The notes under the pieces: model-generated
Databases searched by the model: none
What the model saw: only the letters and a program-made list of their open reading frames with translations
What the model was told of the DNA's origin: nothing
Assembly (NCBI GenBank): GCA_049647585.1
Contig: JBARXY010000011.1
Location: forward strand, 186,001 to 250,000
Origin: JAGQSZ01 sp049647585
GTDB taxonomy: Bacteria; Actinomycetota; Acidimicrobiia; Acidimicrobiales; Microtrichaceae
Direction: 5' to 3'
Length of the DNA: 64,000 bases
Translations under genes and position numbers: made by a program
Shown here: piece after piece, positions 10,605-18,248 of the stretch
Position numbering within the stretch: the first letter of the stretch is position 1
How the letters are laid out: the number at the start of each line of letters is the position of its first letter

Positions 10605-10856
10605 TTGGTCCATATCGAAAGCGACAGCGGGCGAGAGGAGATTGACATCGTTGTCGAGCTGCCCGGCGGGAAACTTATTGCGATAGAAGTCAAAGCGTCA
10701 GCGGCTCCAACCAACAATGACGCCAAACACCTTCGATGGCTGCGAGATCGGTTCCCAGAGCACTTCCTCGTCGGTGTCGTGTTGCACACGGGACCAGACG
10801 TGATTCGACTCGATCAGTCGATCTTGGCTGTACCCATTTGTGCCTTCTGGGGCTAG
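10605..10856 (+). pseudogene. C-terminal remnant of a DUF4143-type ATP-binding protein
   Basis: The 83-residue frame matches only the tail of AAA ATPases with a C-terminal DUF4143 nuclease-like domain: an EIDIVVE..GKLIAIEVKAS core, then LRWLRDRF, a VGVVLHTG strand and a final ILAVPICAFWG, where the family normally ends in a PI..LW motif. The AAA domain and most of DUF4143 are absent upstream, and an in-frame TAA lies directly before the TTG at 10605. A GGAGG happens to precede that TTG, so a short product cannot be fully excluded. I read it as debris of an accessory gene. Confidence 0.72.
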
Positions 10857-10934
10857 AAACCTCGAACGAGACGTGCACGCCTCGAATGCTGCCGATGTCG
10901 TGAGCGTCGGTCTGGGAACACAGACTTCAGAACC

Positions 10935-10957
10935 TCAGACGTTGCGTCTGTAGCTGC
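10935..10957 (-). repeat. Detached copy of the icmF 3' end (23 bp, perfect)
   Basis: These 23 bases are identical to 12724-12746, which encode the last residues of IcmF (..SYRRNV) and its stop codon. The copy lies beyond the PhoD-like gene, so that gene is bracketed by direct repeats. The repeat contains the palindrome CAGACG-TTG-CGTCTG. Similarity ends sharply on both sides. Confidence 0.85.
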
Positions 10958-10999
10958 GCTTGCGCTTGATTCGAAAGCCCCGCGAACCGACGAAGCCGC

Positions 11000-12577
11000 T
11001 CAGCCGAAGGTGCCGCTCGAACTGGTCGACGTGATTTCGATGCCGGCTCGTCCCGACACCACCCGGAACGACGCAATGGTCCGCGCCTCGGCGTCTTCAT
11101 GCGTCGTGTCCACGGCACGCACGGCGAAAGTCGTCTCCTCGGGTGTCACGTCGACGGTGACCCAGCCCTGATCGATGAGGTTGAGGTAGCGCATCTCAGG
11201 GTTCTGTCCGACGATCCACTGCTCGCCCACCCGGATCAACTGCTCTGCGGCCTCAGGCGGCAACTCGCCTAGGTACGCCTTTCTGACATCAGGGTCGGCG
11301 GTGAGCGACCCGGCCACCACATCGGTGGCCGTCACCGGTGAGTTGCTGTCGGACCGCAGGTCAGAGGCCATAGCAATGTGCGTATGTGCCGAGCAGAACA
11401 TGGTGTTGTCGATCCCGCGCTCCCCGAGGAACTTGAGCAGGTCGCGGCGCTCGGTGCGGTAGTTGTCCCAAGCCTCGTTGGGCGCATAAACACCTGCGTC
11501 GGGCGGCAGGCTGGGGTCGAGTCCACGCAGCCATTCGAGATCCAACAACTTCCAAGGATTGATGTTGTAGGGATTCCCGATCACACGCCACGCTGCCGTC
11601 GACGAAGCGAGGCCTGAGGTGAACCAGTCGTACTGCTCCGCACCCAGGGTGGAGCGGGTCGGGTCCCACGCGCTTTCCATCACCGGTGGGTCGCGATGGG
11701 CACGAACATCGATCATGAAAATGTCCGCTAGTGATCCCCACGCAAAGGCACGCTGCGGCTGGCGATCGCCCCCATCCAGGACGGGCTGGTTCTCGTACCA
11801 GGCCTGTTTGGCGTTCGAGAACCGGGGTTCCGGCATCGTCTTGTCGACGCCATTGACGAACTCTCCGTCATCCCACATGGCGACAATCGGCACCTGGGCG
11901 TGCAGATCACGGAGAAGGCTCTGTTGATGCCAGCGGCGGTAGCGGCCCCGGTAGTGATCGAGAGTCTGCGTGCCGGTGTCGGACACGTAGATGTAGTCAC
12001 CCAGGTGCATCAGGAAGTCGACGCCCTCCTCAGCAATCCTGCGATGTGCCACGAACCAGCTGTGGTCGTTGATCTGCTGACACGATGCGAAGGCGAACCG
12101 CAGGTGGTCGGGCGACTGTTCCGGTGCCGGCGCCGTGCGTAGCCGACCGACCCGACTTGCGCCGCTTGCCGTCTCGAACCGGTACCAGTACCAGCGGTCA
12201 GGTTCTAGACCGGCAACACGCAGCGCAACGGTGTGACCCGTCGCTGAGCTGGCCGTGACGACACCGCCGGCACGGATGACGTCCAAGTCAGGACCGTCAC
12301 CAACCATCCAGGTCAGCTCTTGCTGACCGCCTCCCGCGGGTGGCAGTACGCGGGTCCAGATGACCGCGCCGTCGGGTGCCGGGTCACCGGCCTTCACGCC
12401 GTCGGGAAAGAGACCCACCTCAGGGCTGCCGGGCGGCGGTGGCGTCGGCTCAGCCCCAGGTCCAGGGGCGCAAGCGCTGGCGACAATCGGTATGGCCCCA
12501 GCAACGGCCAAGGCCGCGAACAACTCACGTCGCGACATTCCGCGACTGTCCCCTGCGACTACCGCTACCTCTGCCAT
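11000..12577 (-). CDS. PhoD-like alkaline phosphatase/phosphodiesterase, Tat lipoprotein
   Basis: This 525-residue secreted metallophosphoesterase is of the PhoD type. The N-terminus has a twin-arginine motif (SRRELFAAL, about residues 15-23), a hydrophobic stretch and a lipobox-like VASAC, so export by Tat and lipid anchoring are likely. An Ig-like N-terminal domain (VIWTRVLP) is followed by the metallophosphatase core with FAFASCQ, HLGDYIYVSD, WDDGEFVNG and IDVRAHRD, the usual metal and active-site signatures. It probably releases phosphate from phospho-mono- or diesters outside the cell. I start at ATG 12577 because a TACCGT box (12584-12589) lies 6 bases upstream, as in a leaderless mRNA; a start further upstream at 12643 is possible. 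The gene sits between two copies of the icmF 3' end, which suggests acquisition as a small cassette. Confidence 0.88.
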   Translation of the reverse strand: MAEVAVVAGDSRGMSRRELFAALAVAGAIPIVASACAPGPGAEPTPPPPGSPEVGLFPDGVKAGDPAPDGAVIWTRVLPPAGGGQQELTWMVGDGPDLDVIRAGGVVTASSATGHTVALRVAGLEPDRWYWYRFETASGASRVGRLRTAPAPEQSPDHLRFAFASCQQINDHSWFVAHRRIAEEGVDFLMHLGDYIYVSDTGTQTLDHYRGRYRRWHQQSLLRDLHAQVPIVAMWDDGEFVNGVDKTMPEPRFSNAKQAWYENQPVLDGGDRQPQRAFAWGSLADIFMIDVRAHRDPPVMESAWDPTRSTLGAEQYDWFTSGLASSTAAWRVIGNPYNINPWKLLDLEWLRGLDPSLPPDAGVYAPNEAWDNYRTERRDLLKFLGERGIDNTMFCSAHTHIAMASDLRSDSNSPVTATDVVAGSLTADPDVRKAYLGELPPEAAEQLIRVGEQWIVGQNPEMRYLNLIDQGWVTVDVTPEETTFAVRAVDTTHEDAEARTIASFRVVSGRAGIEITSTSSSGTFG

Positions 12578-12723
12578 CCGTGCACGGTACGACCAAGCCG
12601 GATCGCTCGCAATAGGCCTGATTCCCAGCATCGATCCGTCCAAATCGCGCGCCGCACTGGGTGCCGGTTCGAGCCATCGCCGTTACCGGTTCAGGCTCAC
12701 CGCCGGATTGCAACACGCATCTA

Positions 12724-12746
12724 TCAGACGTTGCGTCTGTAGCTGC
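12724..12746 (-). repeat. Repeat partner: genuine icmF 3' terminus (23 bp)
   Basis: This is identical to 10935-10957 and includes the icmF stop codon. Together the two copies bracket about 1.77 kb that holds only the PhoD-like gene and its promoter. Confidence 0.85.
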
Positions 12747-15700
12747 CTCCGACCTCGAAGAGCGTGTCGGTGATCTCGCCGAGGCTGCAGTGGCGGACGG
12801 TGTCCATGAGCACTTCGAACAGGTTGTCACCGGCGAGCGCCGCGTCGCGTAGACGTGCCAGCGCTGCGGGCCGCTCTGCCGCGTGGCGGGACTGGAAGTC
12901 ACGCAACCGGTTGAGCTGGTCACGCTTCTCGTCATCGTCGGAGCGAGCCAACTCGACCGTCGGCGGGGCGTCGTCATGGTCAGGGCTGATGAACGTGTTG
13001 ACGCCGACGATCGGCAACGACCCGTCGTGCTTGCGGTGCTCATAGAGCATTGACTCGTCCTGGATCCGACCTCGCTGATAGCCGGTCTCCATAGCGCCCA
13101 GAACTCCCCCACGGGTACTGATCCGATCGAGTTCGACCAGCACCGCTTCCTCGACCAGGTCGGTGAGTTCATCGATGATGAAACTGCCCTGCAACGGGTT
13201 CTCGTTCATCGCGAGTCCCCACTCGCGGTTGATCACCAGCTGGATCGCGAGCGCCCGGCGCACCGACTCAGAAGTCGGGGTGGTCACCGCCTCGTCATAG
13301 GCGTTGGTGTGGAGGCTGTTGGCGTTGTCGTAGATCGCGCACAGCGCCTGAAGGGTCGTGCGGATGTCGTTGAACGCCATCTCCTGAGCGTGCAGGCTCC
13401 GGCCCGAGGTCTGCACGTGGTACTTGAGTTTCTGCGAACGCTCGTTGGCGTCATAGAGGTCACGCATCGCGACCGCCCAGATACGACGTGCCACTCTGCC
13501 GAGCACGCTGTACTCGGGGTCCATCCCGTTCGAGAAGAAGAAACTGAGGTTTGGCGCGAAGTCGTCGATATTCAGACCTCGGGCCAGGTACGACTCGACA
13601 TAGGTGAAACCGTTCGAAAGCGTGAACGCCAGCTGGCTGATCGGGTTCGCGCCGGCCTCGGCAATGTGATACCCCGAGATCGAAACCGAGTAGAAGCTGC
13701 GCACCTGATGCTCGACGAACCACTCCTGGATATCAGCCATCACGCCGAGCGAGAACTCGGTCGAGAAGATGCAGGTGTTCTGGCCCTGGTCCTCCTTGAG
13801 GATGTCGGCCTGAACCGTGCCCCGCACATTGGCGAGCACCCAGGCCCGAATTTCCTCGGCCTCATCGGCAGTCGGCTGACGGTCGTTCTCAGCGACGAAG
13901 GCATCGATCCGCTGATCGATCGCGGTGTTCATGAACATCGCCAGGATCGTCGGAGCCGGCCCGTTGATGGTCATAGACACCGAAGTGGACGGGTCACAGA
14001 GGTCGAACCCGGAGTACAGCACCTTCATGTCGTCCAGGGTCGCAATCGACACACCCGAGTTGCCGACCTTGCCGTAGATATCGGGACGCTCGGCCGGATC
14101 GAAGCCGTACAGGGTCACGGAGTCGAAAGCGGTGGAGAGGCGGTTGGCGGGCTGACCCTCCGACAGCATGTGGAACCGACGGTTGGTGCGAGCGGGGCCG
14201 CCTTCGCCTGCGAACATCCGGGCCGGATCTTCGTTCTCGCGCTTGAAGGGGAATACCCCTGCGCTGAACGGGAAGGAGCCCGGCAGGTTCTCGGAACGCA
14301 GCCAGCGCAACAGGTCCCCGTGGTCGGTGAAACGGGGCAGGGCGAGCTTGGGGATATGGGTGCCGGATAGCGACTCACGCGTCGGTCGGTCATCGCCGCT
14401 CAGCGCCTCGGCACGGGCCGGCCACGCTGCGAGCAACTCGGCGTCGGCCGGGGCGAGAGCCTTCGCCGTCTCCGTCGCGAGTTCGGCAACATCAATGCTC
14501 GGCAGCTGACGCTCGGCGAGCAGTTCGGCGGTGTTGTTCAGTTGTTGCAACCGGCTGGCGGTGGCTGACTGAACCGCAGTTTCGGCGTGGTACTTGTGGA
14601 CGGTTTCAGCGATCTCTGCGAGATACCTACTGCGAGCCGACGGCACTATCTGGCTGAGGTGGGTGGAGGCCTTGACGTCAACCTGGGGCAGCGCGCCCGG
14701 CGAAGCATCCAGGCCGTGCTTCTGTAGTTCGGAACGCAAGAACTGGTAGAGCGCGGTCACGCCGTCGTCGTTGAAGCGCGAGGCGACGGTGCCGAACACC
14801 GGCATGTCCGACGGCGACAAGGTGAACGCCTCACGGTTGCGGATCATCTGGCGAGCCACGTCCCGCATGGCGTCCTCAGCGCCCCGCCGCTCGTACTTGT
14901 TGATCGCGACGGCGTCGGCGAAGTCCAACATGTCGATCTTCTCGAGCTGCGAGGACGCTCCGAACTCGGGGGTCATGACGTAGAGCGACGTGTCCGCGTA
15001 GGGCACGATCGCAGCGTCACCCTGGCCGATGCCGGGGGTCTCGACGATGACCAGATCTGCGCCCCACGCCTTGGCAGCGTTCAGCACCGACGACAGGTAC
15101 GAAGGCACTTCGCTCTGGGTCGAGCGGGTGGCGATGGAGCGGAAGTAGATCGTGGGGGTGTTGATCGAGTTCATCCGGATCCGGTCCCCGAGTAGCGCTC
15201 CGCCACCCCGCCGACGGGTCGGATCGATCGCTATCACCGCGACCTTGACCTTGTCCTCCTGGTCGAGACGCAGACGGCGCAACAGCTCATCGGTCAGCGA
15301 GGACTTTCCAGCACCACCGGTTCCGGTAATCCCGAGCACCGGCACTTCGCGGGACTGGGCCACCTGACCCAGCTGTTCGACGATTCCGTCTGGAACGGTG
15401 CCCTGTTCGAGTGAGGTGATCATGCGTGCCAGGCCGTTGACTGAGCCACCTAGAACGTCGCCGAGCAGCGACTCAGACTCCGCCGGGGCGACCGCAAGGT
15501 CGACATCACACTCGGCGATCATCGAGTTGATCATCCCGACCAGGCCCATTCGCTGGCCGTCCTCGGGTGAGAAGATCCGAGCGACTCCGTAGTCGTGCAG
15601 TTCGGCGATCTCCTCTGGGACGATAACTCCGCCACCACCGCCGTAGACGCGGATGTGGCCCGCCCCTCGCTCCAACAGACTGTCGATCAGGTACTTGAAG

Positions 15701-15939
15701 TACTCGATGTGGCCACCCTGGTAGGAGCTGAGCCCGATGCCCTGGACGTCCTCCTGGATTGCGGCCGTGACCACCTCGTCGACCGAACGGTTGTGGCCCA
15801 GGTGTACGACCTCAGCACCTTGCGACTGCAAGATGCGTCGCATGATGTTGATTGCGGCGTCGTGGCCGTCGAACAGGCTGGCAGCGGTCACGAACCGGAC
15901 GGGATTGGTTGGTTGGTGAAGCGTCGGCTTGTCAGTCAT
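12724..15939 (-). CDS. icmF: Fused isobutyryl-CoA mutase (B12-dependent) with its G-protein chaperone
   Basis: At 1,071 residues this has the full IcmF architecture. A B12-binding domain comes first (SLFDGHDAAINIM, about residues 21-33, with HLGHNRS and a YGGGGG loop). A MeaI/MeaB-type GTPase follows (Walker A GITGTGGAGKSS at 203-214). The acyl-CoA mutase catalytic domain runs from about 560 to the end. It interconverts isobutyryl-CoA and n-butyryl-CoA (some homologues act on pivalyl- or isovaleryl-CoA), and the GTPase loads and protects cobalamin. A ribosome site (AGGGGACC) precedes the ATG at 15939. The divergent marR gene, and an operator over the probable transcription start, suggest local regulation. 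The last 23 bases are duplicated at 10935-10957. Confidence 0.95.
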   Translation of the reverse strand: MTDKPTLHQPTNPVRFVTAASLFDGHDAAINIMRRILQSQGAEVVHLGHNRSVDEVVTAAIQEDVQGIGLSSYQGGHIEYFKYLIDSLLERGAGHIRVYGGGGGVIVPEEIAELHDYGVARIFSPEDGQRMGLVGMINSMIAECDVDLAVAPAESESLLGDVLGGSVNGLARMITSLEQGTVPDGIVEQLGQVAQSREVPVLGITGTGGAGKSSLTDELLRRLRLDQEDKVKVAVIAIDPTRRRGGGALLGDRIRMNSINTPTIYFRSIATRSTQSEVPSYLSSVLNAAKAWGADLVIVETPGIGQGDAAIVPYADTSLYVMTPEFGASSQLEKIDMLDFADAVAINKYERRGAEDAMRDVARQMIRNREAFTLSPSDMPVFGTVASRFNDDGVTALYQFLRSELQKHGLDASPGALPQVDVKASTHLSQIVPSARSRYLAEIAETVHKYHAETAVQSATASRLQQLNNTAELLAERQLPSIDVAELATETAKALAPADAELLAAWPARAEALSGDDRPTRESLSGTHIPKLALPRFTDHGDLLRWLRSENLPGSFPFSAGVFPFKRENEDPARMFAGEGGPARTNRRFHMLSEGQPANRLSTAFDSVTLYGFDPAERPDIYGKVGNSGVSIATLDDMKVLYSGFDLCDPSTSVSMTINGPAPTILAMFMNTAIDQRIDAFVAENDRQPTADEAEEIRAWVLANVRGTVQADILKEDQGQNTCIFSTEFSLGVMADIQEWFVEHQVRSFYSVSISGYHIAEAGANPISQLAFTLSNGFTYVESYLARGLNIDDFAPNLSFFFSNGMDPEYSVLGRVARRIWAVAMRDLYDANERSQKLKYHVQTSGRSLHAQEMAFNDIRTTLQALCAIYDNANSLHTNAYDEAVTTPTSESVRRALAIQLVINREWGLAMNENPLQGSFIIDELTDLVEEAVLVELDRISTRGGVLGAMETGYQRGRIQDESMLYEHRKHDGSLPIVGVNTFISPDHDDAPPTVELARSDDDEKRDQLNRLRDFQSRHAAERPAALARLRDAALAGDNLFEVLMDTVRHCSLGEITDTLFEVGGSYRRNV

Positions 15940-15980
15940 CTTGGTCCCCTGAAGCCGAGTTTCTCGACCTTTTGCGAATT

Positions 15981-16003
15981 AGTTGGACGTCAACATAACT
16001 ATA
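15981..16003 (-). promoter_or_regulatory. icmF promoter with AGTTGGA-type operator
   Basis: On the minus strand a perfect TATAGT -10 box (16003-15998) is followed by GTTGACGTCCAACT (within 15994-15981), an imperfect inverted repeat covering the expected +1. The same motif, in a perfect version, overlaps the -10 of the 3-hydroxyacyl-CoA dehydrogenase gene at 21091-21106. The divergent MarR is a candidate binder, but this is inference. Confidence 0.6.
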
Positions 16004-16083
16004 GCTACTCACCCTGGGTGACGTGAGGTCGAGCACCCCGGCGCCTGTCTGTGACAACTCATCGAGCCGGTAGGGTCAATGTC

Positions 16084-16596
16084 ATGTCAGAGGGAAAGGT
16101 GCCGCTCGCCTTCGATCCAATCGCCGAGGCACACCGTCAGTGGGGAGTACACGGCTGGGACAAGGCCGCCGACGGCATGGCGATAGTCACGTCAATCATC
16201 AGGGTCGAACAGATCCTCCTCGGTCAGATCGACTTGGTCCTGAAGCCCTTCGAGTTGACCTTCGCCCGCTACGAGTTGCTCACCCTGTTGAACTTCTCCC
16301 GACAGGGGGCGCTGCCATTGGGCAAGATCGGCGCACGACTCCAGGTTCATCCGGCAAGTGTCACCAACGCTGTCAATCGTCTCGAGAAGGACGGCTTGGT
16401 GGAACGGGTAGCTCACCCCGATGACGGTCGCACCGTGTTGGCGACCCTGACGCCTTCCGGCAGAAGCCTGGCGCTCAAGGCCAGCGACGCGCTCAATGAG
16501 CAGGTCTTCGAAAGGATCCATCTTGATCCCGAGGACCAGGCCGTTCTGTTTCAGATTCTCTACCGCTTCCGCCAGAACTCCGGTGATTTCGACTGA
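16084..16596 (+). CDS. MarR-family transcriptional regulator
   Basis: This 170-residue winged-helix regulator has the helix-turn-helix around LGKIGARLQVHPASVTNAVNRLEKDGLVERV and the beta-wing HPDDGRTVLATLT typical of MarR proteins. It is divergent from icmF and likely senses an acyl-CoA or related ligand. I start at ATG 16084 rather than an upstream in-frame start at 16051, because TAGGGT (16071-16076) lies 7 bases upstream and makes a leaderless promoter. A small gene of unknown function follows after three bases, so the two are probably cotranscribed. Confidence 0.88.
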   Translation: MSEGKVPLAFDPIAEAHRQWGVHGWDKAADGMAIVTSIIRVEQILLGQIDLVLKPFELTFARYELLTLLNFSRQGALPLGKIGARLQVHPASVTNAVNRLEKDGLVERVAHPDDGRTVLATLTPSGRSLALKASDALNEQVFERIHLDPEDQAVLFQILYRFRQNSGDFD

Positions 16597-16599
16597 CCT

Positions 16600-16938
16600 A
16601 TGGCTACTAACCGCCACGACAGTCGCTTCGACGATGGGCCGCAACATGTCCCAGATCACGCACTGGGCTCGGATAGCCACGAGCTCGAGGACTCAGCCGG
16701 CGTTTCCCAACGCGCGGTCGGCGACGCCCTCGGAGGCGCTCGCCACTATGACGACCTCACTGATTACGAGCAGGCTGCTGTGCGGGCGGAGTGGGTAGAT
16801 CGCATTGCGGAGCGACGGGACACTATCAACATTGCTGCGGCCCTCAATGCGGAAGGCCGTCCTTACGCGACCATCGACGATGACGGCAACCTCGTGATTC
16901 ACAACAGTGAACCTGGCCTACCTGGCTTCCGGATGTAA
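16600..16938 (+). CDS. Small hypothetical protein
   Basis: This 112-residue acidic/polar protein begins three bases after the marR stop. The first half is His/Asp-rich and looks disordered. The second half (DLTDYEQAAVRAEWVDRIAERR, then AEGRPYATIDDDGNLVI) looks like a short helix plus strands. No family is recognised. Its position suggests translation coupled to marR. Confidence 0.6.
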   Translation: MATNRHDSRFDDGPQHVPDHALGSDSHELEDSAGVSQRAVGDALGGARHYDDLTDYEQAAVRAEWVDRIAERRDTINIAAALNAEGRPYATIDDDGNLVIHNSEPGLPGFRM

Positions 16939-16964
16939 TCCGCGCCGCGGGGAGCGACGTCGCC

Positions 16965-18122
16965 TCAGGGAGCGACTGAGCCGTAGTCCGCAAAGCCAGA
17001 CGGGTCGTGGCGTCCGAATGTGCCGAGTTCGAACAGTCCCCAGCCTTCCTGATCGCCGATCTTTGCGTAGGCAACGTGGTCCAACAGCCCGAACGGAATC
17101 ATCGACGAGACCTCGGGCTCGGTGATGTCGATATCGACACCCTCGACCCAGTCGCGTCCCTGCCAAGACCCGTGGGACCACGAACCGCCGTAGCCGGTCC
17201 CGGCATTGAGGGCGACGAATCCGCGTGTCTCGACCTCGATGGTAAGCGGAGTTCCGTCGGGCTCGGTCAGGTGGATGGTCGCACCCTCGGGATGGCGGGT
17301 TCCGGATGTGTAGTGGACATCAATCCGCGGCCAACCGAGTTGCTCGGGGCGCTTGCCGGACTCCGCTGGCCAAATCCGCAGCGCGTCGTTCAGCACACGG
17401 TGGCCATCGGGGTCCTCCTGGACGATCACCATGATCATGAAGTCATCGAAGCGCAGGGGAACATAGTTCCACCAGAAACCCTCGATCGGCTCGGCCGCCG
17501 CCCGACCCGGTGCGTCCGGCTCCCCGACCGGCCTTATTCCCCAGGAACGGTCACGGGTGCCCAGCCACGTCTCGGGGTCAACCGCGTAGGTGGTCCCGTC
17601 GACCCGAAGTTCGCCCTCCCAGGTTCCGACCTGCGCGAAACGCTGCGCGTCGAGCAGAACCCGTGGACCCGAACGCCAGATGTGTGGCGCCTCATCCACT
17701 GCTGGGAACGAGCCCTCCCAGGTCAGATCGAAACCGACACCATGGTCGTCACCGTCACAAATCACTCGGATCCGCTTGAGCGGCTCGATGATCTCCATCC
17801 GGAATGGCCCGACTGCTGGAGCCATCCGGTCGGTGCTGTCCTCGAGTGCGTCCGAGGCCCGCACCGTGATCTGACGGTCGCCGGTCCTGACAGTCACGTA
17901 TGCGTCGATGACACCCAGGTTCGGGTAGATGCCCAGGCCGAACAGCGCGAACGGATCGCCGTTGCGGCCGTGCGCATTGAAGTAGTACCGGTCATAGGCG
18001 TTCGGGTCGGAAGACACCACATGGGATATCGACAACGGAGCCTGATGGATCGGGAACTCATCGAGTGGGTGCGGCACGAATCCTCCGGTACTGGCTGGCC
18101 CGACAACTGCGACGTGTGACAT
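16965..18122 (-). CDS. CrtC/AttH-like (hydroxyneurosporene-synthase fold) protein
   Basis: This 385-residue protein has no signal peptide and resembles the lipocalin-like CrtC/AttH superfamily: YYFNAHGRNGDPFALFGLGIYPNLGVIDAYV near the start, WEGELRVDGTTYAVDPETWLGTRDRSWGIRP in the middle (about 185-215) and a GFWWNYVPLRFDD strand. Members bind or modify hydrophobic ligands (carotenoids, lipids), and many actinobacterial copies lie among lipid-catabolism genes. Here it is the third gene after the HBD and acyl-CoA dehydrogenase genes on the same strand, 126 bases downstream. The exact reaction is unknown. Its 3' end converges on the small gene ending at 16938. Confidence 0.6.
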   Translation of the reverse strand: MSHVAVVGPASTGGFVPHPLDEFPIHQAPLSISHVVSSDPNAYDRYYFNAHGRNGDPFALFGLGIYPNLGVIDAYVTVRTGDRQITVRASDALEDSTDRMAPAVGPFRMEIIEPLKRIRVICDGDDHGVGFDLTWEGSFPAVDEAPHIWRSGPRVLLDAQRFAQVGTWEGELRVDGTTYAVDPETWLGTRDRSWGIRPVGEPDAPGRAAAEPIEGFWWNYVPLRFDDFMIMVIVQEDPDGHRVLNDALRIWPAESGKRPEQLGWPRIDVHYTSGTRHPEGATIHLTEPDGTPLTIEVETRGFVALNAGTGYGGSWSHGSWQGRDWVEGVDIDITEPEVSSMIPFGLLDHVAYAKIGDQEGWGLFELGTFGRHDPSGFADYGSVAP

Positions 18123-18248
18123 CGGGCTTTGGAACTGCCTTGTCTACCAGTCGGGCAGGTCTCTGACTGCCAGCGGTCAAACAGCACCTCTGGCAGCCGG
18201 TCGAGAGCCACCGTTCTCCGGCCGCCGGCCGCTGGCCGATAGTGCCGC

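Noticed and set aside
15940..16083. Cobalamin riboswitch upstream of the B12-dependent icmF
   Set aside because: The spacer is only about 140 bp with a promoter close to the gene; no room or conserved elements for a B12 aptamer are visible.
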